Shown: positions 16,204-24,851 of the stretch, in pieces | Layout: the number at the start of each line of letters is the position of its first letter | Position numbering within the stretch: the first letter of the stretch is position 1 | Source of the DNA: Gammaproteobacteria bacterium | GTDB taxonomy: Bacteria > Pseudomonadota > Gammaproteobacteria > Burkholderiales > Burkholderiaceae_D | DNA length: 32,082 nt | NCBI GenBank assembly: GCA_903970185.1 | Contig: CAJCIC010000116.1 | Span: forward strand, 1 to 32,082 | Reading direction: 5' to 3' | Program-made: the position numbers and the translations under genes | The notes under the pieces: generated by a model | The model's input: the letters and a program-made list of their open reading frames with translations, nothing else | Databases searched by the model: none | What the model was told of the DNA's origin: nothing

Positions 16204-17580
16204 TCAGGAGAACTGCACCCTGGCAGCGCGTTGCCTGCGCCGGTTCAAAAGCATCGGCACGATGCCGATGAGAAGACCGCCAATTGCGATGACGAGCGTG
16301 ACGGTGTCGAAGGTCTGAAGGCTGTACAAGCCAATGAAGATCAGTACCGCGGCACTTGCAACCGGCCAGGCGATGATCAGAAGAAATGCGATCGGGCCGG
16401 CAAGTCCCTCCTTGCGGTAATACCAGGCGCAGGCAAGGCTGGTCAGGCTGTAGTAGAAGGCGACCAGAAACCCGATCGAATTGACCGAGTCCTTGATGAT
16501 GTCGGTGACGCTCGGAAAGCCGGTCGAGAGCAGCAGCAGCACAAGGCCAAAACCGGCAATCACCATGGTTGCGACCCAGGGCGTCTGCCAGCTTCGATGC
16601 AGCCGCGCGTAGCGCGGGTTCAAGGAGCCATCGCGCGCCTGGGCGAAAAGCGTGCGGCTGAATTGCAGGATCGACGTCTCAAGCGTGCCAATCGAGCTCA
16701 GCATCACGGCCAGCACGGCGACGTAGCTCCACGGCCTTGGCAGCAGATGGTCGGCGAGCGTGAAGACGATGTTCGTCACCGACTGCTGGATTTCGTCGTC
16801 GCTAAGAACCAGGAGCGTGGCGCACACGAAGGCGATGAAAATCAGCATGACAATGGCCATCGAGCAAAGCGCGGCGCGCCCGGCCGAGTGTTCCGCATCG
16901 CGCGTTTCTTCATTGAGATTGGCGGTGACGTCCCATCCCCAGAAGAAGAACAGTGAGGTCAAGGCGCCGGTGGCGAAGGTGCCTGGCGTGAATGCCGTGA
17001 GCGAGAACCAGCTCCAGCTGAAGGGGTGCGTCGGATGGCTGCCGTAGCGCACGAAGGACAGCACGATGACGAGCACGAGAACGAGGACTTCGCCTCCGGT
17101 CATGACAATCTGGGTGTAGCTGGTCGGCTTGATGCCCTTGATCACCACGGCGCTAACGAGCGTGAGCCAGACCATCGCGATGAGGCCGACGGCAAGCGTG
17201 TTGTCGGTGTACGCGGGCGCAATCAGAAGCAGCGTCGCGGTTGCGGCAGGGAGCGTTCCTGAGACCATGAATACCGCCGAGGCCACAAGCAGTGCCCAGC
17301 CGGAAAGAAAGCCGAGGGTGGGCGTGAACACCTGCCCGACCCAGGCATAGGCGGCGCCTGCGCTTGCGTCCTTGCGATTCAGGTACATGAATGACAGCGT
17401 GACGCCAAGCATGATCAGGCCGCAGTAGAAAATGCTTGCCGGTGACAGCAAGCCCACGGCCGCAACCAGCGTTGCCGTCGTGGCGGCAACAGAAAAGGCC
17501 GGTGCCGTGCCGGCCACCCCCATGACGACGGATTCGGCGGTGCCAAGCGCGCCTTTGGCGAGCGTTACCTGATCGGACAT
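16204..17580 (-). CDS. APC-superfamily amino acid permease
   Basis: The 458-residue membrane protein has about twelve hydrophobic helices. The N-terminal region (SVVMGVAGTAPAFSVAAT) and the segment with FFFWGWDVTANLNEETRD near residue 235 are typical of APC-family amino acid/polyamine/organocation transporters. The substrate cannot be deduced. I chose the ATG at 17580 (MSDQVTLAKG) over an upstream start at 17622, because GAGGAA (17589-17594) lies 8 bases before it and the extra 14 residues look like leader. It diverges from the OPT transporter across a 219-base control region, and ends 56 bases from the aldo/keto reductase with a hairpin between. Confidence 0.9.
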   Translation of the reverse strand: MSDQVTLAKGALGTAESVVMGVAGTAPAFSVAATTATLVAAVGLLSPASIFYCGLIMLGVTLSFMYLNRKDASAGAAYAWVGQVFTPTLGFLSGWALLVASAVFMVSGTLPAATATLLLIAPAYTDNTLAVGLIAMVWLTLVSAVVIKGIKPTSYTQIVMTGGEVLVLVLVIVLSFVRYGSHPTHPFSWSWFSLTAFTPGTFATGALTSLFFFWGWDVTANLNEETRDAEHSAGRAALCSMAIVMLIFIAFVCATLLVLSDDEIQQSVTNIVFTLADHLLPRPWSYVAVLAVMLSSIGTLETSILQFSRTLFAQARDGSLNPRYARLHRSWQTPWVATMVIAGFGLVLLLLSTGFPSVTDIIKDSVNSIGFLVAFYYSLTSLACAWYYRKEGLAGPIAFLLIIAWPVASAAVLIFIGLYSLQTFDTVTLVIAIGGLLIGIVPMLLNRRRQRAARVQFS

Positions 17581-17588
17581 GCGTATCG

Positions 17589-17594
17589 TTCCTC
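17589..17594 (-). promoter_or_regulatory. Ribosome binding site deciding the APC permease start
   Basis: GAGGAA on the leftward strand lies 8 bases before the ATG at 17580. Confidence 0.6.
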
Positions 17595-17628
17595 GTTGCG
17601 GTGACAGGGGGGTGCAAGGCAAGGCGTC

Positions 17629-17657
17629 ACTTTAAACGAGGCTTTGCCGCGCGGCAA
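17629..17657 (-). promoter_or_regulatory. Candidate APC permease promoter
   Basis: Leftward TTGCCG (17652-17657) and TAAAGT (17629-17634) match four of six consensus bases each and are exactly 17 bases apart. Transcription would start near 17622, giving a leader of about 40 bases with the ribosome site inside it. The -35 lies within the 16-base palindrome at 17643-17658, so a protein bound there would block RNA polymerase. Confidence 0.4.
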
Positions 17658-17658
17658 A
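17643..17658. promoter_or_regulatory. 16-base perfect palindrome, putative operator
   Basis: TTTGCCGCGCGGCAAA is a perfect palindrome covering the candidate -35 of the leftward permease promoter. On neither strand is it followed by a T run, so an operator is more likely than a terminator. The regulator is unknown and is not encoded next to it. Confidence 0.4.
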
Positions 17659-17662
17659 AAAG

Positions 17663-17702
17663 TGCGCGCCGGTTGTGCCAAATGTGCACACTGCGGCGCG
17701 CA
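17663..17702. promoter_or_regulatory. Inverted repeat in the APC/OPT intergenic region
   Basis: Nine-base arms TGCGCGCCG (17663-17671) and CGGCGCGCA (17694-17702) are perfectly complementary around a 22-base loop. The loop itself contains the palindrome TGTGCACA (17683-17690). Together with the adjacent 16-base palindrome, about 60 bases of the shared control region show nested dyad symmetry. Confidence 0.4.
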
Positions 17703-17721
17703 ACGGGCCTGAGCCGCGCGG

Positions 17722-17750
17722 TTGCATTCGTGCCCTTTGGCAAGTATCGT
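17722..17750 (+). promoter_or_regulatory. Weak candidate promoter for the OPT transporter
   Basis: TTGCAT (17722-17727, three of six matches) and TATCGT (17745-17750, four of six) are 17 bases apart. Transcription would start near 17757, leaving about 43 bases of leader before the ATG at 17800. This also argues against the longer reading frame that begins at 17722. Confidence 0.3.
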
Positions 17751-17789
17751 CGCCGTGTTTTGGTGCTGGCTTTGCCTATCGTTTCTGCC

Positions 17790-17795
17790 AAGGAA
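17790..17795 (+). promoter_or_regulatory. Ribosome binding site deciding the OPT start
   Basis: AAGGAA lies 4 bases before the ATG at 17800 and identifies it as the start in place of a TTG 26 codons upstream. Confidence 0.65.
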
Positions 17796-17799
17796 TTCC

Positions 17800-19608
17800 A
17801 TGAATGCCGCCGTCGTCAAGAGTCCCACCACGGCCCGCTGGAAGTGGCTCCCCGAAATCGGGACCTGGAAATACCATGCGCTTCTTGCTGGCGTTGGCAT
17901 GCTGATTCTTGGCCCGCTTGGCGGCGTGACGGCGTCCTACATGACGTTCTCGCTGGGCTTTTTTGTCGGTGGCCAGGTGTTGGCCGGCATCCTTGGCTCG
18001 GTGATCACGTTCGGTTACGGCGTCGAAGGCAAGCACGGCGCCAACTTCATCCAGACCACCGCGGCTTCGGTGGCAAGCATGAGTGCGATGGGCGTCCTGG
18101 TGCAGGCGATGGTCTGGCTCGGGCTGCCGCAACCGCCCGTGATTCCGCTCGTGCTCTACCTGCTTTGCATCGGCATGTTCGGCGCGGGCGTTGGCATGCT
18201 CTATACGCCGATCCTGGTTGACCGGCTGCAGCTGACCTATCCGAGCGGGCTTGCCGTGGCCAACATCCTGCGCGCGTTGACCGATCCGGCGCTCTTACGA
18301 CGCTCGGTCGGAAAGCTCGGCGGCGGCATGGCCCTGGGTTTTGCAGGAGGCATCGCCAGCACCAAGCTTGCGGCACTCGCCGCTCTTGATCTTTCGACCT
18401 CGACGTTTGGTGCCGGCATGGTGATTGGCGCGCGCATCGGTATTCCGTCGCTTGTCGCCGGCGTGATGTTTAACGCCTTGACGCCCTATTTCGTCTCGAT
18501 CGGATGGCTCCATCAGGGTGATCCCTTTCGCAAGATCTCGTTTCTGATTTCGCTGGGCATGATTCTCGGTGCCGCGCTGATCGATCTGTCCGTGCTGTTT
18601 GTTGAAACCGTTAGGCGCGCGCGCGGCGCAGTTGCTGCGACTGCTGCGCCTTTGGATGACGGCTGGAAAAAAACCAACACGCGCAAGCTTCTCGCGTGGA
18701 TTGCCTTCTGGGCGCTTGGCATCGTGCTTGTCGGCTCGCAGCTTCTCGGGGCTTCGGTCGGATTCATCCTGTTTGCCATCGGGCTGGTGTTCATCTTCGC
18801 CATGGTCAATGGCATTTCGCTTGGCATCAGCGATAACAATCCGATCTCGTCGGCGTTTGTCGTCTCGGTGGTCCTGATGGCTGCGCTCGGCCTGCGCGAC
18901 CCGACCGTGGGATTGATTGCCGCGTCGATTCTGCTTGTCGCGTGCAGCGTCGGCTGCGACATGCAGCAGGACCGCTCGACCGGGTGGCGCCTTGGCACCA
19001 ATCGCGTGCTGCAGTTTCGCTACCAGGTCGCGGGCATCGCCGTCGGTGCCGTCGCTGCGATGGTGTTCGTGCGCCTGTTCATGAGTGCCTACCCGGTCCT
19101 CAGACTTGATCAGACCGTGATGACGGCAGCACAGCAGCCAGCGCAGTGGAGCGCGGCGATGACCTACAAGTTCGTCGGCATCCTGCGCAGCCTGACTGAA
19201 GACAAGGCCTATCAGCGCACGGCGATCTGGATCGGCATTGGCGCGGGATTTATCATCCAGGCCTTGCGTCGCTTCATCAAGAGCCGCGCCGGCTACCAGC
19301 GCTTTGCCGGGCGCAGCAAGACCGGCTCGGGCATCGATTTCGTCCTTGACGCCATCGTGTTGCCTTCGCCCTATGCCTTTGCCTTTGGCGGTTTTGTCAA
19401 TCTGCCGACGTCAGCGTGGCTTGCTGGAGGCGGTGTCGTCGCATCCGTGATGAATAGCCTGCCCAATGGCGAGGGCGCAGCGACGGGCGGCGATCTTCCC
19501 GAGGATATGAGCACCGCGTCATTGATTGGCGGTGGCTTGATTGCAGGCGATGCGATCGCGGCGCTCGGGCTTGGCATTGCCGGCCTGATTGCGACCCTTG
19601 CCAGCTGA
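17800..19608 (+). CDS. OPT-family oligopeptide/metal-chelate transporter
   Basis: The 602-residue protein has some 14-16 hydrophobic segments in the arrangement of bacterial OPT transporters. Family-like stretches are the N-terminal GPLGGVTASYMTFSLGFFVG, the YPSGLAVANILRALTD block near residue 155, a soluble loop near residues 275-300, SIL..CSVGCDMQQDRSTGWRLG near residue 390, and the C-terminal SPYAFAFGGFVNLPTSAWLAGGG. OPT proteins import oligopeptides or, in the yellow-stripe branch, metal chelates; I cannot choose between them. The start is the ATG at 17800. It is divergent from the APC permease and convergent with mpg (44-base gap with no strong terminator). Confidence 0.92.
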   Translation: MNAAVVKSPTTARWKWLPEIGTWKYHALLAGVGMLILGPLGGVTASYMTFSLGFFVGGQVLAGILGSVITFGYGVEGKHGANFIQTTAASVASMSAMGVLVQAMVWLGLPQPPVIPLVLYLLCIGMFGAGVGMLYTPILVDRLQLTYPSGLAVANILRALTDPALLRRSVGKLGGGMALGFAGGIASTKLAALAALDLSTSTFGAGMVIGARIGIPSLVAGVMFNALTPYFVSIGWLHQGDPFRKISFLISLGMILGAALIDLSVLFVETVRRARGAVAATAAPLDDGWKKTNTRKLLAWIAFWALGIVLVGSQLLGASVGFILFAIGLVFIFAMVNGISLGISDNNPISSAFVVSVVLMAALGLRDPTVGLIAASILLVACSVGCDMQQDRSTGWRLGTNRVLQFRYQVAGIAVGAVAAMVFVRLFMSAYPVLRLDQTVMTAAQQPAQWSAAMTYKFVGILRSLTEDKAYQRTAIWIGIGAGFIIQALRRFIKSRAGYQRFAGRSKTGSGIDFVLDAIVLPSPYAFAFGGFVNLPTSAWLAGGGVVASVMNSLPNGEGAATGGDLPEDMSTASLIGGGLIAGDAIAALGLGIAGLIATLAS

Positions 19609-19652
19609 TTGACATCCCGCCTGCCTGGGCCGGCAAAGGTCTGTTGCACCCC

Positions 19653-20234
19653 TCAAGGCCTTGACACGTAGCGATTGCCGCGCACGTAAAAGCGCAGGAG
19701 TCGTTTTGCCCACACGCCTGCGTAGTCCACGCCGATACGCGGCCGGCGCACGATGGCATGCTCGATTTGCGTCTCGCTGCGCGCGATGAAGATGTCATCT
19801 CCTAACAGGTCGGCGCCGTTCAAGCGTCGGTCGATGTCCATCGCGCGCGCAAGCAGGCCCGGCCCCTGGGTGCGGCCTTCGATGCCTTGTACCGGTTCGA
19901 GCGCGCGCAAAAGGACCGCGCTGGCGTCGCCCGTGGCACCGGTGACGACGTTCATGCAGTTGTGCATGCCATAGATCAGGTAGACGTAAGCGTGCCCGGG
20001 CGCGCCGAACATGACTTCGGTGCGTGGCGTGCGGCCCTTTGCCGAATGGGCTGCGCGGTCGTGGGGGCCAAGGTATGCTTCGACTTCGACGATGCGACCG
20101 ATGCGCACGGTGGTGTCGGTCTGCCGGATCAATTCCTTGCCGAGCAGATCGAGCGCGACTTCGATCGCGTCGCGCGCGTAGAACGCGCGCTTGAGCTTTC
20201 TGCGTTGTAGCGAGGCCTTGGTCTTGGGCGGCAT
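19653..20234 (-). CDS. DNA-3-methyladenine glycosylase (AAG/MPG family)
   Basis: The 193-residue protein matches the AAG/MPG family of base-excision repair enzymes, which remove 3-methyladenine and related alkylated or deaminated purines. The active-site block RIVEVEAYLGPHDRAAHS supplies the catalytic Glu of EVEAY. The DNA-binding block GRTPRTEVMFGAPGHAYVYLIYGMHNCMNVV follows, and then the conserved VLLRALEP and TQGPGLLARAM. The length is normal. The ATG at 20234 has no clear ribosome site. It lies head to head with the S9 peptidase gene, only 53 bases separating the two ATGs, so the two promoters must overlap or lie inside the neighbouring gene. Confidence 0.94.
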   Translation of the reverse strand: MPPKTKASLQRRKLKRAFYARDAIEVALDLLGKELIRQTDTTVRIGRIVEVEAYLGPHDRAAHSAKGRTPRTEVMFGAPGHAYVYLIYGMHNCMNVVTGATGDASAVLLRALEPVQGIEGRTQGPGLLARAMDIDRRLNGADLLGDDIFIARSETQIEHAIVRRPRIGVDYAGVWAKRLLRFYVRGNRYVSRP

Positions 20235-20287
20235 GGTTGTTGATCATGCCAGAGTTGACGGCCTTCCCTGATTTTCGGACACCATTC

Positions 20288-22255
20288 ATGAATCCGGACG
20301 CGCGCTCCCCGCTTGCTGCTCCCTACGGGTCGTGGGGGTCGAGCATTTCATCTGAGGTTCTGGTGGATGACGCGGTCCGCTTTGGCGGCATCGCGCTCGA
20401 TGGCGATGCGCTCTACTGGATCGAAGCCAGGCCAGGCGAGGGTGGTCGCGGCGTCGTCTGCCAGATGACCGAGGCCGGTCTGCTAGAGGATGTCACGCCA
20501 GAAGGCCACTCCGCGCGCAGCCGCGTGCACGAGTATGGCGGCGGCGCGTTTGCGGTCGCTGGCGGCAGCGTCTATTTCGTTGATGACAGCAGCCAGCAGA
20601 TTTTCGTGCAGCACGCGGGCGCTTCGCCCAAGGCCATCACCGGGAAGGCCGGCTGCCGCTTTGGCAACCTCGTGGTTGATGCGAGGCGCCGGCGCCTGAT
20701 TGCGATCGCCGAGCAGCATCACGCCGATCGCGAGCCTGAGAACTTCATTGTCAGTGTCGCCATCGATGCGCCACATGACCAGATCGTGCTGGCGCGCGGC
20801 CATGACTTCTATGCTGCGCCCGCGCTCTCGCCCGATGGCGCGCAATGTGCCTTTATCAGTTGGGACCATCCCGACATGCCGTGGGACAGCACGTCGCTGT
20901 GGCTTGCCGATGTGGCCGACGACGGCAGCCTGGAAAATCCGCTGGCGATTGCAGGCGGGCCGAACGAATCGGCCATCGAGCCGCGCTTTTCTCTTAAGGG
21001 TGAACTGTGGTTCGTGGCCGATGGCAGCGGATTTTGGAATCTGTATCGCTGGCATGACAAAAAGCGCGTTGCCGTACATGAAGACGCGGCCGAATACGGT
21101 CGCGCGCCGTGGCTCCTTGGCGCGTCCAACTACGCCATCCTCGATACCGGCCAGGTGGTTGCCATTCGCGAAAGCAAGGGCCGCTCAAGCCTGGTGTTGA
21201 TCGATCCTCTGACGGGCGTTGCCACTGAACTGCCGCTGCCCTACACCGAGATGACATCGTTGCGCGTGAACCAGCACCACGCCTTTTTTGTCGGCGCCGC
21301 ACCGCTGGAGTCGCAAGCCCTGGTCCGTCTCGACCTGATTGGCGGGCATCTGACGGTGCTAAGGCATGCAAGCAGGATTGCGCTTGCCGCCGAGCAGATC
21401 TCGAGCGCCGAGCCGATTTCATTTGCGAGCGGGGGTGTCACGGCCCATGGCTTCTTTTATGCGCCTCGCAACCCGCATTACGTCGGGCCCGTGGGCGAGC
21501 GTGCGCCGCTCCTGGTGTTAAGCCATGGCGGCCCGACGTCATCGACGTCCGATGGCCTGGATCCTGCCATCCAGTACTGGACGAGTCGCGGATTTGCCGT
21601 GGTCGATGTCAACTATCGCGGCAGTACGGGCTATGGCCGCGCCTATCGCCAGGCACTCGCCGGCGCCTGGGGCGTGGCCGACGTCGAGGACTGCGTCAAT
21701 GCCGCGCTCTACCTTGCCCAACGCGGCGATGTCGATGCCAGAAGGCTTGCGATTCGCGGCGGCAGCGCAGGCGGCTTCACGACACTGTGTGCGCTGGCCT
21801 TTCGCGATGTTTTTGCCGCGGGTGCGAGTCACTACGGCATTGGCGATCTCGAGGCGCTCGCGCGCGATACGCACAAGTTCGAATCGCGCTACCTGGAGCG
21901 CCTGATCGGACCGTATCCGGCGGCAGTCGAGGTCTATCGGGCGCGCTCGCCGATCCATCATCTTGAGGGCTTCACCAGCCCGCTCCTGCTGCTGCAAGGC
22001 GCAGAGGACCGGGTCGTGCCCCCCGAGCAATCGCGGGCCATGTACCAGGCGGTGCGCGCGCGCGGCGTTCCTGTCGCTTATCTGGAATTCGAAGGCGAGC
22101 AGCACGGCTTTCGTCGTGCCGCCAATATCCGCCGCAGTGTCGAGGCCGAGCTTTATTTCTATGGCCAAGTATTTGGCATCCTGCCTGCCGATGACCTCGA
22201 GCCTGTGGCGATTGCCAACATGGACGTGCCAGGCAGTGGCGCCTCCGATGCCTAA
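20288..22255 (+). CDS. S9 family peptidase (dipeptidyl/acylaminoacyl-peptidase type)
   Basis: The 655-residue protein has an N-terminal beta-propeller-like half (repeats such as [21 protein letters not shown] and [26 protein letters not shown]) and a C-terminal alpha/beta-hydrolase domain starting near residue 395. The catalytic triad can be placed: Ser493 in RGGSAGGF, Asp574 in GAEDRVVPP and His606 in EGEQHGFRR. It has no signal peptide, so it probably cleaves peptides in the cytoplasm. I took the ATG at 20288 because homologues begin shortly before PYGSWGSS; an ATG at 20246 would add 14 residues. Its stop overlaps that of fhs by four bases. Confidence 0.93.
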   Translation: MNPDARSPLAAPYGSWGSSISSEVLVDDAVRFGGIALDGDALYWIEARPGEGGRGVVCQMTEAGLLEDVTPEGHSARSRVHEYGGGAFAVAGGSVYFVDDSSQQIFVQHAGASPKAITGKAGCRFGNLVVDARRRRLIAIAEQHHADREPENFIVSVAIDAPHDQIVLARGHDFYAAPALSPDGAQCAFISWDHPDMPWDSTSLWLADVADDGSLENPLAIAGGPNESAIEPRFSLKGELWFVADGSGFWNLYRWHDKKRVAVHEDAAEYGRAPWLLGASNYAILDTGQVVAIRESKGRSSLVLIDPLTGVATELPLPYTEMTSLRVNQHHAFFVGAAPLESQALVRLDLIGGHLTVLRHASRIALAAEQISSAEPISFASGGVTAHGFFYAPRNPHYVGPVGERAPLLVLSHGGPTSSTSDGLDPAIQYWTSRGFAVVDVNYRGSTGYGRAYRQALAGAWGVADVEDCVNAALYLAQRGDVDARRLAIRGGSAGGFTTLCALAFRDVFAAGASHYGIGDLEALARDTHKFESRYLERLIGPYPAAVEVYRARSPIHHLEGFTSPLLLLQGAEDRVVPPEQSRAMYQAVRARGVPVAYLEFEGEQHGFRRAANIRRSVEAELYFYGQVFGILPADDLEPVAIANMDVPGSGASDA

Positions 22256-23919
22256 AAGAGTCCGCTGATATTGCCCTTGGCGTCGATGTCGATGCTCGCT
22301 GCAGCAGGAACGCTTGGCAGACCCGGCATGGTCATGATGTCACCGCAGATGAAAACCACAAAGCCCGCGCCGGCTGAAAGGCGCACATCGCGCACGGTCA
22401 GGATGTGACCGCTCGGGGCGCCGCGCAGCGTCGGATTGCTTGAAAACGAGTAGGGCGTCTTGGCCACGCATACCGGCAGCCTTCCGAAGCCCGCAGCTTC
22501 GAGCGATTTGACTTCGGCTGCGACCTTGTCGGTCAAGGCGATGTCCTTCGCGCCGTAGATTCTGGTCGCGATCGCCGTGAGCTTGTCAAGCAGCGGCGCA
22601 TCGTCGGCATAAAGGAAGTTGAGCGGCGCGCGCGGCCGACCGATGAGTGCCATCACGGCACGGGCAAGTTCGAGGGCCCCTGCGCTGCCTTCGGCCCAGT
22701 GCTTGGCCAGCACGACTTCGACACCGATTGCGGCCAGACGATTCTTGATCAGCTCGATTTCCTCATCGCGATCGGTGGTGAAATGGTTCAGCGCGACCAC
22801 GGTTGCGAGGCCGAACTGCCCGGTCAGGTTGCTGACGTGACGCTCGAGATTGGCAAGTCCCAAAGCCAGCGCATCGGCATCCTCGCGGCCAAGTTCGGCA
22901 AGCGCCACGCCACCGTGATACTTGAGCGCCCTGACGGTGGCAACGATGACCGCAGCGCCCGGCGCAAGACCGGTCTTGCGGCATTTGATGTCGATGAATT
23001 TCTCGGCGCCCAGATCGGCGCCAAAGCCAGCCTCGGTGACGACAAAGTCGGCAATGGCGAGCGCTGCGCGCGTGGCGATGACCGAGCTGCATCCGTGCGC
23101 GATATTGGCAAACGGGCCACCGTGGATGAAAGCCGGGTTGCCCTCGAGCGTCTGCACGAGGTTGGGACGGATGGCGTGCTTCAGAAGCGCGGCCATGGCA
23201 CCGTGCGCCTTGAGCTGTGCCGCGGTAATCGGTACGCGCTCGCGCGTGGTTGCGACCACGATGTGGCCAAGCCGCTCCCGCAGATCGGCAAGGTCCGTGG
23301 CCAGGCACAAGATGGCCATGACCTCCGAGGCCACGACGATATCAAAGCCATCCGCGCGCGGGTAGCCATTGCCCGGGCCGCCAAGACCGATGGTGATCTC
23401 GCGCAAGGCGCGATCGTTCATGTCGAGCACGCGCTTGAACGACACCCGCCTGGCGTCGATGCCAAGGGCGTTGCCGTGATGGATGTGGTTGTCAAGCAGC
23501 GCTGCGAGCAGGTTGTGCGCCTGCGCGACTGCGGCGAAGTCGCCCGTGAAGTGCAGGTTGATGTCTTCCATCGGCACGACCTGCGCATGGCCGCCTCCGG
23601 TTGCACCTCCTTTGAGCCCGAAGACCGGGCCCATGCTCGGTTCGCGCAGGCAGACGATGGCTTTCTTGCCAAGACGGCACAAGGCGTCACCCAGGCCGAT
23701 GGTGGTGGTGGTCTTGCCTTCGCCTGCGGGCGTCGGGCTGATGCCGGTGACGAGAACCAGCTCGCCCTTGATCGGTGAATCAAGCAGCGCCGAGGGATCG
23801 AACTTTGCCTTGAAGTGGCCATAGGGCTCGACCGTCTCGGGCGCAAGGCCTAATTGCGCCGCGATTTCGGAGATGGGTTTCAAGACGGCCGCTTGCGCGA
23901 TCTGAAGGTCGATGCTCAT
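22252..23919 (-). CDS. fhs: Formate--tetrahydrofolate ligase
   Basis: The 555-residue enzyme makes 10-formyltetrahydrofolate from formate, ATP and tetrahydrofolate. Signatures are the nucleotide loop [18 protein letters not shown] (residues about 61-78), [36 protein letters not shown], the family block around [22 protein letters not shown], and [26 protein letters not shown]. The size is typical, and the C-terminus carries the usual [17 protein letters not shown]. It feeds the one-carbon pool for purine and methionine synthesis. The ATG at 23919 has a weak GAAAG before it. It diverges from the DUF1223 gene and overlaps the S9 peptidase stop. Confidence 0.97.
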   Translation of the reverse strand: MSIDLQIAQAAVLKPISEIAAQLGLAPETVEPYGHFKAKFDPSALLDSPIKGELVLVTGISPTPAGEGKTTTTIGLGDALCRLGKKAIVCLREPSMGPVFGLKGGATGGGHAQVVPMEDINLHFTGDFAAVAQAHNLLAALLDNHIHHGNALGIDARRVSFKRVLDMNDRALREITIGLGGPGNGYPRADGFDIVVASEVMAILCLATDLADLRERLGHIVVATTRERVPITAAQLKAHGAMAALLKHAIRPNLVQTLEGNPAFIHGGPFANIAHGCSSVIATRAALAIADFVVTEAGFGADLGAEKFIDIKCRKTGLAPGAAVIVATVRALKYHGGVALAELGREDADALALGLANLERHVSNLTGQFGLATVVALNHFTTDRDEEIELIKNRLAAIGVEVVLAKHWAEGSAGALELARAVMALIGRPRAPLNFLYADDAPLLDKLTAIATRIYGAKDIALTDKVAAEVKSLEAAGFGRLPVCVAKTPYSFSSNPTLRGAPSGHILTVRDVRLSAGAGFVVFICGDIMTMPGLPSVPAAASIDIDAKGNISGLF

Positions 23920-23977
23920 GGGCTTTCGGATAAGTGAAAGCGCGGATTATCGCCCAGGCCATGGGTGGCGTCTTGCG

Positions 23978-23994
23978 GCGCTGCAAGGCAGCGC
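23978..23994. promoter_or_regulatory. Hairpin in the fhs/DUF1223 divergent region
   Basis: Perfect 7-base arms GCGCTGC and GCAGCGC flank a 3-base loop. On the rightward strand a run of five T follows about ten bases later, too far for a standard terminator. It may be a leader structure or an operator; I see no consensus promoter with it. Confidence 0.3.
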
Positions 23995-24061
23995 TTGCCA
24001 TCGGCTTTTTGCGTGTAAGGTTGAGCCCTTGCGCCCGACTGACGATTTTGTGGGGGCCCTT

Positions 24062-24841
24062 ATGAAATCTCTCGTTCCGATCATCCTCGCGCTTTCTGCG
24101 CCAGCCGCCATTGCCGGGCCGGACGCGGGCGCCTGCCATGCGAAGAGTCCGGCGCATGCCGTGGCGCTCGTCGAGCTCTACACCTCGGAAGGATGCAGCA
24201 GCTGCCCGCCCGCCGATCGCTGGCTGCGCCAGCTGCCAGGGCAAGCCGCGGAACAGTTGCCCATCGTGCCCCTGGCCTTGCATGTCGACTACTGGAATTC
24301 GATCGGCTGGACCGATCGCTTCTCAAGCCATGTCTACACCGATCGCCAGAACTGGCTCTCCGGGCTCGCACACACGCGGGTGATCTATACCCCGGAAGTT
24401 TTCGTCAACGGTCACGAGGTGCGCGAATGGAGCGATGGCAGCGTTTTGCGCCTCGCCCAAAATGCGCTGGCGCAGCCGGCACCTGCTGCCGTGACGATTA
24501 GCGAACACCAGAATCCTGACGGCACCTACGAGGCGCTCGCCACCCTTGATCGGGTTCAAGGCAAGCACGGCCAGGTTGCGCTCGTCTTGGCCCTCTACGA
24601 GAACAACGTCACCACGGTCGTCAAGGCGGGCGAGAACAGCGGCGCAACGCTTAAGCATGACTTCGCCACGCGCGTGCTGTCGGATCCCGCTCCTGCCGAG
24701 AACGGCCACGCCACGGTGACGCTTGCGGGTCGCTTGCCTGCCGGCTCAAAACCGGAGAACCTGGGCTTCGTTGCCTTCGCCCAGGATACCGAGAACGGCG
24801 ACGTGCTCGAGGCTGTGGCGCTGGCGGCGTGTGCGCCTTAG
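24062..24841 (+). CDS. Exported thioredoxin-like protein (DUF1223)
   Basis: The 259-residue precursor starts with a signal peptide (MKSLVPIILALSAPAAIAG, cleavage near residue 18). The DUF1223 signature follows: VELYTSEGCSSCPPADRWL, with a C45-S-S-C48 redox motif, then LALHVDYWNSIGWTDRFS and TPEVFVNGHEVREW. The fold is thioredoxin-like with an added C-terminal beta domain; the redox partner and role are unknown. A longer frame from 23912 exists, but the ATG at 24062 is preceded by a G-rich stretch and places the signal peptide correctly. It is divergent from fhs and ends 10 bases from the convergent gamma-glutamyltransferase. Confidence 0.88.
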   Translation: MKSLVPIILALSAPAAIAGPDAGACHAKSPAHAVALVELYTSEGCSSCPPADRWLRQLPGQAAEQLPIVPLALHVDYWNSIGWTDRFSSHVYTDRQNWLSGLAHTRVIYTPEVFVNGHEVREWSDGSVLRLAQNALAQPAPAAVTISEHQNPDGTYEALATLDRVQGKHGQVALVLALYENNVTTVVKAGENSGATLKHDFATRVLSDPAPAENGHATVTLAGRLPAGSKPENLGFVAFAQDTENGDVLEAVALAACAP

Positions 24842-24851
24842 CTGCGACTGA

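Noticed and set aside
17722..17799. A 26-residue N-terminal extension of the OPT transporter
   Set aside because: It starts with a TTG without a ribosome site, whereas AAGGAA precedes the ATG at 17800.
19654..19663. CAAGGCCTTG palindrome as a terminator for the OPT gene
   Set aside because: It has no loop or T run and overlaps the mpg stop codon, so it is probably chance in GC-rich sequence.
22699..23778. A 359-codon open frame antisense to fhs
   Set aside because: It is a shadow of a highly conserved enzyme gene, with a low-complexity product and no ribosome site.
23912..24061. A 50-residue N-terminal extension of the DUF1223 protein
   Set aside because: It would bury the signal peptide internally and overlap the divergent fhs start.
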